In this document: in pieces, positions 1 through 7,203 of the stretch
Position numbering within the stretch: the first letter of the stretch is position 1
How the letters are laid out: every line of letters starts with the position of its first letter
Origin: Eubacteriaceae bacterium
Lineage (GTDB): Bacteria; Bacillota; Clostridia; Lachnospirales; Lachnospiraceae
DNA length: 17,001 nucleotides
Assembly (NCBI GenBank): GCA_902362875.1
Contig: CABIYF010000037.1
Location: forward strand, 1 to 17,001
Direction of reading: 5' to 3'
Made by a program: the position numbers and the translations under genes
Notes under the pieces: model-generated
What the model was told of the DNA's origin: nothing
Seen by the model: the letters and a program-made list of their open reading frames with translations, nothing else
Database searches by the model: none

Positions 1-86
1 AACTCTTTCTGGATGTCTTCAGAAACAATAAAATAAAAATTTGTTGTGATTTCTGTTAATTTACTATTGACAAAGGTCATTACATA
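1..86 (-). other. Window edge downstream of the broken symporter gene; no recognisable gene
   Basis: Read on the minus strand, the frame of the symporter stays open after its TGA stop to the window edge (28 codons, including an ATG at about 76-74). The translation does not resemble the continuation expected of an AGCS transporter (a Gly-Gly-Pro-Met-Tyr-Tyr region should follow). There is no good ribosome site before that ATG. It could be the junction of a deletion or the start of another gene running off the window; the sequence here cannot decide. Confidence 0.3.
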
Positions 87-476
87 TCAGTTTTCATATT
101 TCACACGGTATCTCTGTCCAAGAATGATCTCACATGCCTTCGTGGACATTCCAAGAAGTGCTGAGATCCACATCCAGAAGATCGCACCCGGACCTCCCAT
201 TGTGATTGCTGTCGCAACACCACCGATATTTCCTACTCCGATCGTATTTGCCATAGCAGTACATGCCGCTGCGAATCCTGATACTGTTCCTTCTCCATCT
301 CCTTTTCCCTTAAACATCTTTCCGAATGTGTTCTGGAAATGGAATTTAATCTTTGTAATGTAGCGGAACTTAAATTTGATCGATAAATAAAGTCCTGTTC
401 CGATCAGCGCGATCGTCATTGGAGTTCCCCACAGGAAATCTGAGATCGTCTGAATTACAAGTAATAGTCCATGCAT
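87..476 (-). pseudogene. 5' part of a sodium:alanine symporter (AGCS family), stopped after 129 codons
   Basis: AGCS transporters are integral membrane proteins that import alanine or glycine with Na+ and are normally about 440-480 residues. The 129 residues here match the family N-terminus: a first membrane segment (about 5-32), then the signature stretch around residues 66-104 (SGFAAACTAMANTIGVGNIG, then GGPGAIFWMW), ending near RYRVKYEN. Canonical proteins continue from that point with an NG-x-x-GGPMYYI region, but here a TGA follows, and neither the same frame nor the other two restore the family sequence. The ATG at 476 was chosen because it starts the recognisable protein; an AAAGGAGG ribosome site lies at 492-499, about 15 bases away, which is rather long. 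The gene is most likely inactivated by a deletion or rearrangement. A functional short protein is unlikely because most transmembrane helices are missing. Confidence 0.65.
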
Positions 477-527
477 ATATTTTTGTTTTATCCTCCTTTG
501 TAATCTGTGTTGATAAATCAAGGAATG

Positions 528-558
528 AAAAAAGATACAGAACCTCATTTTCTGTATC
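528..558 (-). terminator. Rho-independent terminator downstream of the MerR gene
   Basis: On the minus strand, GATACAGAA pairs perfectly with TTCTGTATC (9 bp, 7-base loop) and is followed directly by six T residues. It lies 65 bases past the MerR stop and 51 bases before the symporter start. It most likely ends the MerR transcript; if the TTGACC-like sequence at 609-614 is a promoter, it would instead sit in the symporter leader. Confidence 0.75.
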
Positions 559-591
559 CTTCCTTATCATTTTTATCGTAATTTATGTTAA

Positions 592-612
592 ACCTTATTG
601 TAAGAATAAGGT
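592..612 (-). other. Perfect 8-bp inverted repeat in the MerR-symporter gap
   Basis: ACCTTATT and AATAAGGT flank a 5-base loop. On the minus strand it follows the MerR stop by 11 bases, but the downstream sequence (TTAACAT) is a poor U tract, so it is a weak terminator at best. It overlaps a possible -35 (TTGACC) and could instead be an operator. Its role is undecided. Confidence 0.35.
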
Positions 613-623
613 CAAGCTATTTC

Positions 624-1421
624 CTAGTTTTTTTCTAGTAAAATCTGTATTTCATAATTGGCATGTGCATAATTATCAAGATTATCCTCATATTCCATCG
701 CAAGCATGAGTTTTGGTTGTGCTTTTCCCTGAAAATAATTCATGATCCTCTGCGGATTCCATGCCTCTTCCAGAATCTTTTCCCGAAAGCATAAATATTC
801 CCCTTCTGGAAGTCTCAAGATGTTCGGAGCATCTTTCACTTTCTCATTTAAATAAATAAAATAGTAATCTGGTTTGAATTGCTGCCTGCAAAAAGCATCA
901 TATGAAATTTTATAGCCATACTGTCTCAAATACATCGCATTTTCAATTCCCTGCTCACTCTTTTCCTTTGCAAGACGAATCTCCATATCTGCCAGAAGAT
1001 CACTTTCATAACATGGAACCTGCAGATAATAACGTTCTTTTAAATGCATCACACATGGTGCATCTTCATTTCTTTCCATATATGTAAAATAATCTTTGTA
1101 CCAGTCTACCATCTCAATCTGATGCCGGATCTTTTTCTCTTCTTGTTCCAATACTTTTTTCTGCTGGTCAAGAAATGGCAGTAATCGTTCTACTTTCTTA
1201 CTCAGCATCACTTCTTTGATATCATCTAACGGCATCCCAAGACTCTGCAGATATTTGATCCGGTCAATAAAATGAAATTGTTCATATGCATAATAACGAT
1301 ATCCTGTTCTTGGATCGATCTTTACCGGCTTTACAAGCCCGATCTTATCATAAAAACGTAATGTCTGGGTTGTGATTCCCATCAGATCTGCCGTTTCCCC
1401 GATTCGGTAATATTCTTTCAT
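624..1421 (-). CDS. MerR family transcriptional regulator with C-terminal effector-binding region
   Basis: This 265-residue protein starts with a classic MerR winged helix-turn-helix: YRIGETADLMGITTQTLRFY (5-24), then DKIGLVKP and the wing with TGYRYY (39-44), and FIDRIKYLQSLGMPLDDIKE (51-70). A coiled-coil dimerisation helix rich in Lys and Glu follows (about 75-110). The remaining 150 residues fit the size of the GyrI-like effector domain of BltR/BmrR-type multidrug-sensing regulators, although I see no diagnostic motif in it. Such proteins bend promoters with a long spacer and switch them on when a hydrophobic ligand binds. It lies 175 bases downstream of the second ABC exporter gene on the same strand with no clear terminator between, so it may be co-transcribed with, or regulate, the exporter pair. 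The ribosome site is weak (AAAGAAAGAG, about 11 bases before ATG). Confidence 0.85.
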   Translation of the reverse strand: MKEYYRIGETADLMGITTQTLRFYDKIGLVKPVKIDPRTGYRYYAYEQFHFIDRIKYLQSLGMPLDDIKEVMLSKKVERLLPFLDQQKKVLEQEEKKIRHQIEMVDWYKDYFTYMERNEDAPCVMHLKERYYLQVPCYESDLLADMEIRLAKEKSEQGIENAMYLRQYGYKISYDAFCRQQFKPDYYFIYLNEKVKDAPNILRLPEGEYLCFREKILEEAWNPQRIMNYFQGKAQPKLMLAMEYEDNLDNYAHANYEIQILLEKN

Positions 1422-1505
1422 CTATGATTCACTCTTTCTTTTGGGCTGTTTTTCTTTATCATAACATAATCCTCTTTTATTTTGAATGAGCCAAACGACA
1501 AACTG

Positions 1506-1517
1506 AGAGTGTACTCT
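1506..1517. promoter_or_regulatory. Short dyad upstream of the MerR gene (possible operator)
   Basis: AGAGT-GT-ACTCT forms perfect 5-bp arms around two central bases in the 175-base gap between the ABC exporter gene and the MerR gene. MerR proteins bind dyads set between -35 and -10 elements spaced 19-20 bp apart. I could not place convincing hexamers at the right distance, so this is only a candidate. Confidence 0.22.
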
Positions 1518-1596
1518 TCGTACCCTTCTTAATAAGACCAACCATAACATGTACATCAACAAGAAAAAGACAAAACATCAATTATAATTTTAAATA

Positions 1597-3333
1597 TCAG
1601 AGTTTCCAACTCGCTGCTTGTAGCTGCAGATCTACCATATGCCGGTAAATTCCATCTGCAGCTTTTAATTCGTCCGGCGTTCCGTTTTCTGCAACAACTC
1701 CGTCTTTCAGTACAACGATCTTATCAACCCCATCAACCGTTCTCATTCGATGAGCAATGATTAATACTGTCTTATCTTTGATCAACTTAGATAATGCTTC
1801 CTGAATCAGGGATTCATTATCTACATCCAAAGATGCGGTTGCTTCGTCCATCAGAATGATCGGTGCATCTTTTAAGAAAGCTCGTGCAATAGAGATTCTC
1901 TGGCGCTCTCCGCCTGATAACTCTGATCCATTTTCTCCGATCATTGTATCCCATTTCTGCGGCATTTTCTCAATGAACTCTTCACAGTTTGCCAGTTTTG
2001 CTGCTGCCATAACTTCCTCATCGGTTGCATCTTTTCTTCCGATTCGGATATTTTCCATAATGGTATTGTTAAACAAAGTAACATCCTGAAATACAATAGA
2101 ATATAAAGATAACAGTGTTTCTGGGTCGATCTCTCCGATATCCATTCCACCGACCGTGATCGTTCCTTTGTTAATATCCCAGAATCTTGCCGCTAATCTG
2201 GATACTGTTGTTTTTCCGCTTCCAGATGGCCCGATCAGTGCTGTTACTTCACCTTGTTTTGCTGTGAAACTTACATCTTTTAAAATCTGTTCGTTTCCAT
2301 CATAGGAGAATCCTACATGATCAAAATTGATATCATACCCTTCATTGCTCAATGTCTTGATTCCACCCTGTTCTTCGTGGCTTAAGATTTCATCCATTCG
2401 TTTGCACTGTGTATCTGTGGAAATGATCGCTGATAAATTCTCCAGAGCTACCTGAAATGGATCATACATTCTGGATACGACCAGTAAATACATGAAGAAT
2501 GTTAATGCATCAATCTCTCCTTTTGCAAATAAGATTCCTCCAACTAACGCTGTTGTTCCGATCCCTACTTTTAAGATCAGCTGTGACATACACACAAACA
2601 TTGCGTTGATCGCTTCGGATACTACGGCGTGTTTCTCAACGGCCTGAATCTTTTTATTTAATCCAATCATGTATGTACTTGTTGCGTTGTATGATTTCAA
2701 ATCTCTGACCGTTTCCAGTCCTTCCTGAATTCCATCCTGGCATTCCAGTTTGTATTTCATTGCATTTTCATTTAATCGGTGTGAAATCGGTCTTGCACCA
2801 AATACGACAAAAAATGCGACTGGTAATACCCATACAGCTGCCAATGTCATTTTCACATTGAAGAAGAATAAACAGATCGTTACGATCGTTGTGGAACACA
2901 TAGATCCAAACAATTGTGGGAAAAAGTGAGAACTTGCTGTTTCTAACCATGCACAGTCTCCCATAATTGTACTTGTAAGATCTGAAAGGTCTTTTTTGCC
3001 GAAAAATGATAATGGGATCTTTCTTAGTTTCTCTGCCAGTGTACGTCTTCTGATTCCACTCTCCACATAGGTTGCAAGGAATGTAGCGTTATACTGGAAA
3101 TATGTTGTAATGATGATCAGTAATACGGAAACAACCATTCCCACGATATACATTGGCAATTTGGAACTTGGAATTCCTCCAGCTAAAATATCTGATGCCA
3201 GCAGATATAAAAGTCCTACCGGGAACATAAATGCCAGATTGGCGATCGTTACTACGATGACCGCTTTGATCATGTCATTCGCACCCTGTTCGGAAAGAGC
3301 ATATTTATGTTTTAATCTTTCTTTGATACTCAT
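1597..3333 (-). CDS. ABC exporter half-transporter, permease fused to ATPase (second of pair)
   Basis: This 578-residue half-transporter has six membrane segments (about residues 22-48, 60-82, two within 140-185, two within 245-290) followed by a nucleotide-binding domain. The ATPase motifs are canonical: Walker A GPSGSGKTT (368-376), Q-loop Gln416, signature LSGGE (472-476), Walker B IILMDEATA with Glu497, and His528. It should pair with the product of the upstream gene to make a heterodimeric exporter-fold transporter in the cytoplasmic membrane. The two genes overlap by one base (TAATG), with GGGGGTG in the end of the upstream gene acting as ribosome site, so they are translationally coupled. 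Homology type is general; with an AraC gene first in the operon it resembles YbtP/YbtQ or IrtA/IrtB-type siderophore transporters, but drug or peptide export is equally possible from sequence alone. Confidence 0.9.
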   Translation of the reverse strand: MSIKERLKHKYALSEQGANDMIKAVIVVTIANLAFMFPVGLLYLLASDILAGGIPSSKLPMYIVGMVVSVLLIIITTYFQYNATFLATYVESGIRRRTLAEKLRKIPLSFFGKKDLSDLTSTIMGDCAWLETASSHFFPQLFGSMCSTTIVTICLFFFNVKMTLAAVWVLPVAFFVVFGARPISHRLNENAMKYKLECQDGIQEGLETVRDLKSYNATSTYMIGLNKKIQAVEKHAVVSEAINAMFVCMSQLILKVGIGTTALVGGILFAKGEIDALTFFMYLLVVSRMYDPFQVALENLSAIISTDTQCKRMDEILSHEEQGGIKTLSNEGYDINFDHVGFSYDGNEQILKDVSFTAKQGEVTALIGPSGSGKTTVSRLAARFWDINKGTITVGGMDIGEIDPETLLSLYSIVFQDVTLFNNTIMENIRIGRKDATDEEVMAAAKLANCEEFIEKMPQKWDTMIGENGSELSGGERQRISIARAFLKDAPIILMDEATASLDVDNESLIQEALSKLIKDKTVLIIAHRMRTVDGVDKIVVLKDGVVAENGTPDELKAADGIYRHMVDLQLQAASWKL

Positions 3334-5120
3334 TATAATGCACCCCCTACTTTCCAGTTCACTGATTTGTTATATTCTTCCCACATATGAGCATAGATTC
3401 CATTGCTCTTTAACAGTTCATCATGGCTTCCATCTTCTGCAATTGCTCCATCTTTTAAGACATAGATGCGGTCTGCATTCGTGATAGTTGATAATCTGTG
3501 GGCAATCATGATCACGGTCTTGTCTTTTGATAAGTTTTCAAATGCTTTCTGCACTTTCTGTTCATTGTCTGGGTCTGCAAATGCAGTTGCCTCATCAAGG
3601 ATCAGAACAGGGGCATTTTTAAGGAACGCTCTGGCAATGGAAAGTCTCTGTGCTTCACCGCCAGATACATGAATTCCTTTAGCTCCGATCATTGTATGTA
3701 CACCGTCTTTAAATTTGTCGATGATATCCATACACTGTGCATCTTTTAACGCCTGCATAACTTCTTCATCGGTTGCATCTGGTTTTCCAAGTCTTACATT
3801 TTCAAGGATTGACATCTTTAATAACTTGCTGTCCTGAAATACATAGGAAATCTGATTCATAAGTTCACTGCTTGTGATATCTCTGACATCGACTCCACCG
3901 ATCTTTACGCTTCCTTCTTTCACATCCCAGAATCTTGCGATCATAGATGCTAAGGTTGTCTTACCTCCACCAGAAGGCCCGACAAATGCAACATGTTCTC
4001 CAGCTTTGATTTCCATAGAAATGTGATCAACTGCATTTTTCTTTGCATTCTCGTATGCAAATGTTACATCTTGAAGAGATAAGGAACTGTCTTTTGGAAT
4101 CTGTCCATTGGCTGTCTCTTTTAATGGCTCTCTGTTCATGACATCACCCATACGTTTTAATCCATCGACTACCTGCATCTGAGCTTCTCCTGCATATGCA
4201 AGTTTCATCAGTGTTGTTGTCAAAATTGGTGTGATGATAATATAGAATAATAAGTTTAAACCAAATGCTACTGTAATCTCATGTCCACCAAATAAGTATG
4301 CCGCAATGATGATAAATACAAAAATGGAATTGACCGCTGTTGTAAATCTAACCATTGGTTTTCTCATTTTCTTTGTAAATCCTAATGTCCATTTCTCGTA
4401 CTCATCAATTGCTTCTTTGAATCTCTTAAAAGAAAATACAGTCTGTCCAAATGTCTTAACGACTGGAACTCCACGGGTATATTCAACCGCTTCCGCTGAC
4501 ATCACTTCCAGAGAATTCTGATACTGTTTCATGCTTTCTGCCAGATCTTTTCCGCTCATGAAACTCATAAACACAAATCCGATCGCTGCCGGGATCAGAC
4601 ACATGATCCCTAATCTCCAGTCAAAGGTCGCCATTAAGATAATAAGCCCGATCGGTGTTGCCTTGGAAACCGCTTTATCCGGCAGAGTATGTGCAAGATA
4701 AGTTTCTGTTGCTGCGCTCGAATCTGTGACGATCTTTCGGATCTTACCAGTTCCTTCGCTTTCAATATATCCTAATGGCAATGTCATGATGTGGTTCATC
4801 ATTGCTGTTCTCATCTGTGCCTGCACATGGAATGCTGCGATATGGGAACACATAAGCCCCGCCATATAGATCAACATTCCAAGAATCGCAAATCCCACGG
4901 CATGCCATCCGTAACTACTGATTCCTGTTGCTTTTGAGAAATTAAATCTGACTCTTAACACTTCCTGCATCACTTTCCAGATATAATAAAATGGAACTAA
5001 TGCAACAAATGCACTGATTGCTGCAAGAATGGTTGAGAGAATGCTTAAATATTTGTAGCTGCCTGCAAACTTATATAACTGTTTTGTCAGGCTTTCTTGT
5101 TTTTCTTTCTTTTCTTCCAT
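3333..5120 (-). CDS. ABC exporter half-transporter, permease fused to ATPase (first of pair)
   Basis: This 595-residue half-transporter has membrane segments near 26-50, 73-97, 150-195 and 262-305, then a nucleotide-binding domain with Walker A GPSGGGKTT (381-389), Gln429, signature VSGGE (485-489), Walker B VLILDEATA (505-513) with catalytic Glu510, and His541. The D-loop is FADPD rather than the usual SLD. Both members of the pair keep the catalytic Glu and His, so neither ATP site looks degenerate, unlike many heterodimeric Firmicute multidrug exporters. A GGAGGTG ribosome site sits 8 bases before the ATG. It follows the AraC gene by 19 bases and is plainly in the same operon. Substrate cannot be told from the sequence; the possible iron box at the operon promoter favours a metal- or siderophore-related cargo. 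Confidence 0.9.
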   Translation of the reverse strand: MEEKKEKQESLTKQLYKFAGSYKYLSILSTILAAISAFVALVPFYYIWKVMQEVLRVRFNFSKATGISSYGWHAVGFAILGMLIYMAGLMCSHIAAFHVQAQMRTAMMNHIMTLPLGYIESEGTGKIRKIVTDSSAATETYLAHTLPDKAVSKATPIGLIILMATFDWRLGIMCLIPAAIGFVFMSFMSGKDLAESMKQYQNSLEVMSAEAVEYTRGVPVVKTFGQTVFSFKRFKEAIDEYEKWTLGFTKKMRKPMVRFTTAVNSIFVFIIIAAYLFGGHEITVAFGLNLLFYIIITPILTTTLMKLAYAGEAQMQVVDGLKRMGDVMNREPLKETANGQIPKDSSLSLQDVTFAYENAKKNAVDHISMEIKAGEHVAFVGPSGGGKTTLASMIARFWDVKEGSVKIGGVDVRDITSSELMNQISYVFQDSKLLKMSILENVRLGKPDATDEEVMQALKDAQCMDIIDKFKDGVHTMIGAKGIHVSGGEAQRLSIARAFLKNAPVLILDEATAFADPDNEQKVQKAFENLSKDKTVIMIAHRLSTITNADRIYVLKDGAIAEDGSHDELLKSNGIYAHMWEEYNKSVNWKVGGAL

Positions 5121-5139
5121 TTATATTCACCTCCATAAA

Positions 5140-6102
5140 TTATTTGTGATCAGACAGTTCAAGATTATCACTGTCTTTCTTTAAATTGTGCTTCCGCTTA
5201 TACTCAAGCGGTGCAGCCCCGTAATAATTCTTAAATGCTTTCGCAAACCTTGACTGTGTCGCAAATCCGACGGCATCACTGACCTGCGATATTTTCATTG
5301 AATTATTTAAGATCAATTCTGCTGCCTTTTTCATTCGGATTTCATTTAACAGTTCACTGTAGCCTCTTCCATATACTCCCCGAAAATAGTTTTTAAGACT
5401 TGTCTCACTGATACCAAAATGTTTTGCAAGTGTCGCTGCCGAATAACGTTTGCTTAAATCTTCAGTCAGAATATCCATTGTCTTTCTTGCAATCTGAATC
5501 TGTGAACCTGAATAGTACACCCTGTTTGTCTCCACTGCATCCTTTTTGCTGCAAAGGACCTGAAGCCATCGGCTGACGTCCACCGCAAGAAGTTCCATAT
5601 CCGCATCTGCTTCAATATCATCTGCAATCACTCTCACTGCCTGTTCAATTCTTGCATCGGCCTTCGAAATAAATGGTGTCTCTCTTCCCAGAAAACGTTC
5701 TTTTAATTCAACGCTCATTTTGGTATTTCTGCCATTGAGTGAAAACTCTTTATCAAGTTCCGGACATGGATATAAGATCAACTCCATTCCATGATACTGT
5801 ACTCTCGGATAATAAAACGCATCCGCTTCCCTCGATGCAGTTCCATAGTCGATCGAATACTCGCCAGTATCTACATAAGTACCGCCTCCATTTTTCAAAA
5901 GAACCTCGCATTTTCCAAGGAAACTAAAGTTTACCGTCATCACCGGTTCCCCTTCATATGCCTGAATCTGAACTTCCGGGATTCTTCTTGATCTGATATC
6001 AACATACAAAAGTTCCAGATATGGACTGATCCGGTAACAGACGATCTTTCCTTCCTCTCCTGAAAAATCTGATGGCAGGATTACTTCTCGTTTCTCATTC
6101 AT
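5140..6102 (-). CDS. AraC family transcriptional regulator, first gene of the ABC exporter operon
   Basis: The 320-residue protein ends in a two-part AraC DNA-binding domain: first helix-turn-helix about 221-240 (SAATLAKHFGISETSLKNYF) and second about 271-303 (ISQVSDAVGFATQSRFAKAF, then the YYGAAPLEY family end). The first 200 residues are a ligand or dimerisation region with no motif I can name. This size and layout match YbtA/PchR-like regulators that sense siderophores, and the gene order AraC-ABC-ABC is the same as ybtA-ybtP-ybtQ. That parallel is inference from order, not proof. The start has a good ribosome site (AAGGAG, 8 bases before ATG). The promoter lies at 6151-6180, with a DtxR-like box over it. 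It probably controls its own operon. Confidence 0.87.
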   Translation of the reverse strand: MNEKREVILPSDFSGEEGKIVCYRISPYLELLYVDIRSRRIPEVQIQAYEGEPVMTVNFSFLGKCEVLLKNGGGTYVDTGEYSIDYGTASREADAFYYPRVQYHGMELILYPCPELDKEFSLNGRNTKMSVELKERFLGRETPFISKADARIEQAVRVIADDIEADADMELLAVDVSRWLQVLCSKKDAVETNRVYYSGSQIQIARKTMDILTEDLSKRYSAATLAKHFGISETSLKNYFRGVYGRGYSELLNEIRMKKAAELILNNSMKISQVSDAVGFATQSRFAKAFKNYYGAAPLEYKRKHNLKKDSDNLELSDHK

Positions 6103-6148
6103 GAAAAACTCCTTCTCTCTTCCTTTCTTTTATAATTACAACTATATG

Positions 6149-6167
6149 TTAGTATAGGCTAACTTTT
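6149..6167. promoter_or_regulatory. Candidate DtxR/IdeR-type iron box over the operon promoter
   Basis: TTAGTATAGGCTAACTTTT matches the known IdeR/DtxR consensus TTAGGTTAGGCTAACCTAA at 14 of 19 positions and contains the dyad GTTAG-N6-CTAAC (6148-6163). It covers the -10 hexamer of the AraC-ABC promoter, the expected place for a metal-loaded repressor. The match was made by eye; no DtxR-family gene is in the window. Confidence 0.5.
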
Positions 6168-6180
6168 GAATCAATAGCAA
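6151..6180 (-). promoter_or_regulatory. Promoter of the AraC-ABC-ABC operon
   Basis: On the minus strand, TTGCTA (6175-6180) and TATACT (6151-6156) are separated by 18 bases, a good sigma-A layout. The leader to the AraC ATG would be about 40 bases and contains the ribosome site. Confidence 0.55.
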
Positions 6181-6198
6181 AACAGCAAAATAGCTCTT
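6175..6198. repeat. Near-tandem 8-bp repeats at the -35 region (possible AraC sites)
   Basis: TAGCAAAA, CAGCAAAA and TAGCTCTT follow each other at 8-bp steps, starting in the -35 hexamer and running upstream. AraC activators often bind direct repeats next to -35, though normally with longer half-sites, so this is a weak candidate for self-regulation. Confidence 0.3.
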
Positions 6199-6241
6199 TT
6201 TAGCATCTGGTTTATTTGTAATTTGTCTATTTTGACAATAT

Positions 6242-6293
6242 AAAAAGAAGCCGTAAACAGATTTTATGAAAAAAATGTTTACGACTTCTTTTT
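6242..6293 (-). terminator. Terminator after the polysaccharide deacetylase gene
   Basis: AAGAAGCCGTAAACA pairs with TGTTTACGACTTCTT (15 bp, one imperfect pair) around a 15-base loop, with A and T runs on both outer sides. It is 35 bases past the deacetylase stop on the minus strand and ends the three-gene operon; the symmetric tails would let it work in both directions. Confidence 0.85.
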
Positions 6294-6327
6294 TAAGATA
6301 CTTTAGGATATCCGATCCCAAAGCTTA

Positions 6328-7185
6328 TTATTTTCTGATAATATCAGTTGCACTAAAGACTTTATCACCCTTCTGCACTTTCACACCTTTCGCTTCTAAC
6401 AGCTCAGATACTGTACAAACTTCATATCCTTTCTTCTTAAGGATTGGTAATACTTTCTCTACTGCAGCAACTGTTGGTTTACGGATATCATGCATTAACA
6501 CGATATCTCCGTCTTTTGCCTGTTTTAAGATTGTCTTAACTGTTGCATCTGTGTTCTTTGTCTTCCAGTCTAATGTATCAACACTCCAAAGGATCAGTGC
6601 TGTGTCAATTCCCTGTTTCACGTTCTCGTTGATTGCTCCATATGGTGGTCTTACGCTGACTGGTTTGCTTCCACATGCTTTGTAGATTGCATTCGCTGTT
6701 TTGTCTTCCTGTGCTCTTACCTGTGCTGCACTTAACTTTGGAAGGTATGTATGATTCCATGTATGGCTTGATACTTCATTGCCTGATTCTAAGACTTTCT
6801 TTACTGTCTCTGGATAATAACCTGCATTCTGTCCTAACATGAAAAATGTCGCTCTTGCATCATTCTTCTCTAATGCGGCTATGACTCTTTCTGTATTTCC
6901 TTTTAATGGACCATCATCAAATGTAAATGCGATCAGTTTCTTTGTCTTGTCAATCTTTCTTGGAACATATAATGATTTCTTCAGTTCTTTGTCTGTTCCT
7001 TTGCCTAACAGATCATCATTTGCCTTTACCATGTATTCTCCCATGGATTTGTTCACTGATGCATAACTTGTTCTTCCTAATCTTGTTGTGACAAAGAATA
7101 CTCCTGCTGCGATCACTACTACGATTGCCAGCAATGCAGCAATTCTTCCTTTGTTCAAATGTCTTCTTTTTCTTCTTCTGGCCAT
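6328..7185 (-). CDS. Membrane-anchored NodB-type polysaccharide deacetylase
   Basis: This 285-residue enzyme should remove acetyl groups from an extracellular N-acetylated glycan, probably peptidoglycan. A Lys/Arg-rich start followed by a hydrophobic helix (about 14-33) without a clear cleavage site suggests an N-terminal membrane anchor. All NodB motifs are present: TFDDGP (88-93, Asp90 as base and Asp91 for metal), SHTWNHTYL (140-148, metal ligands His141 and His145), RPPYG (179-183), WSVDTLDW (200-207) and LMHD with His232. The motif set fits PdaA/PgdA-type deacetylases; which substrate cannot be told. It follows ade by 18 bases and is the last gene of the operon, so its link to adenine metabolism is positional only. 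A modified cell wall resistant to lysozyme is a plausible outcome. Confidence 0.88.
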   Translation of the reverse strand: MARRRKRRHLNKGRIAALLAIVVVIAAGVFFVTTRLGRTSYASVNKSMGEYMVKANDDLLGKGTDKELKKSLYVPRKIDKTKKLIAFTFDDGPLKGNTERVIAALEKNDARATFFMLGQNAGYYPETVKKVLESGNEVSSHTWNHTYLPKLSAAQVRAQEDKTANAIYKACGSKPVSVRPPYGAINENVKQGIDTALILWSVDTLDWKTKNTDATVKTILKQAKDGDIVLMHDIRKPTVAAVEKVLPILKKKGYEVCTVSELLEAKGVKVQKGDKVFSATDIIRK

Positions 7186-7203
7186 TGTACCCTTCTTCTT
7201 TCC

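Noticed and set aside
46..363. Plus-strand open frame opposite the symporter gene
   Set aside because: It is the antisense shadow of clear AGCS coding sequence and has no ribosome site.
477..623. A glycine riboswitch ahead of the alanine/glycine symporter gene
   Set aside because: The gap is only 147 bases, already holds the MerR terminator, and shows none of the paired aptamer core motifs.
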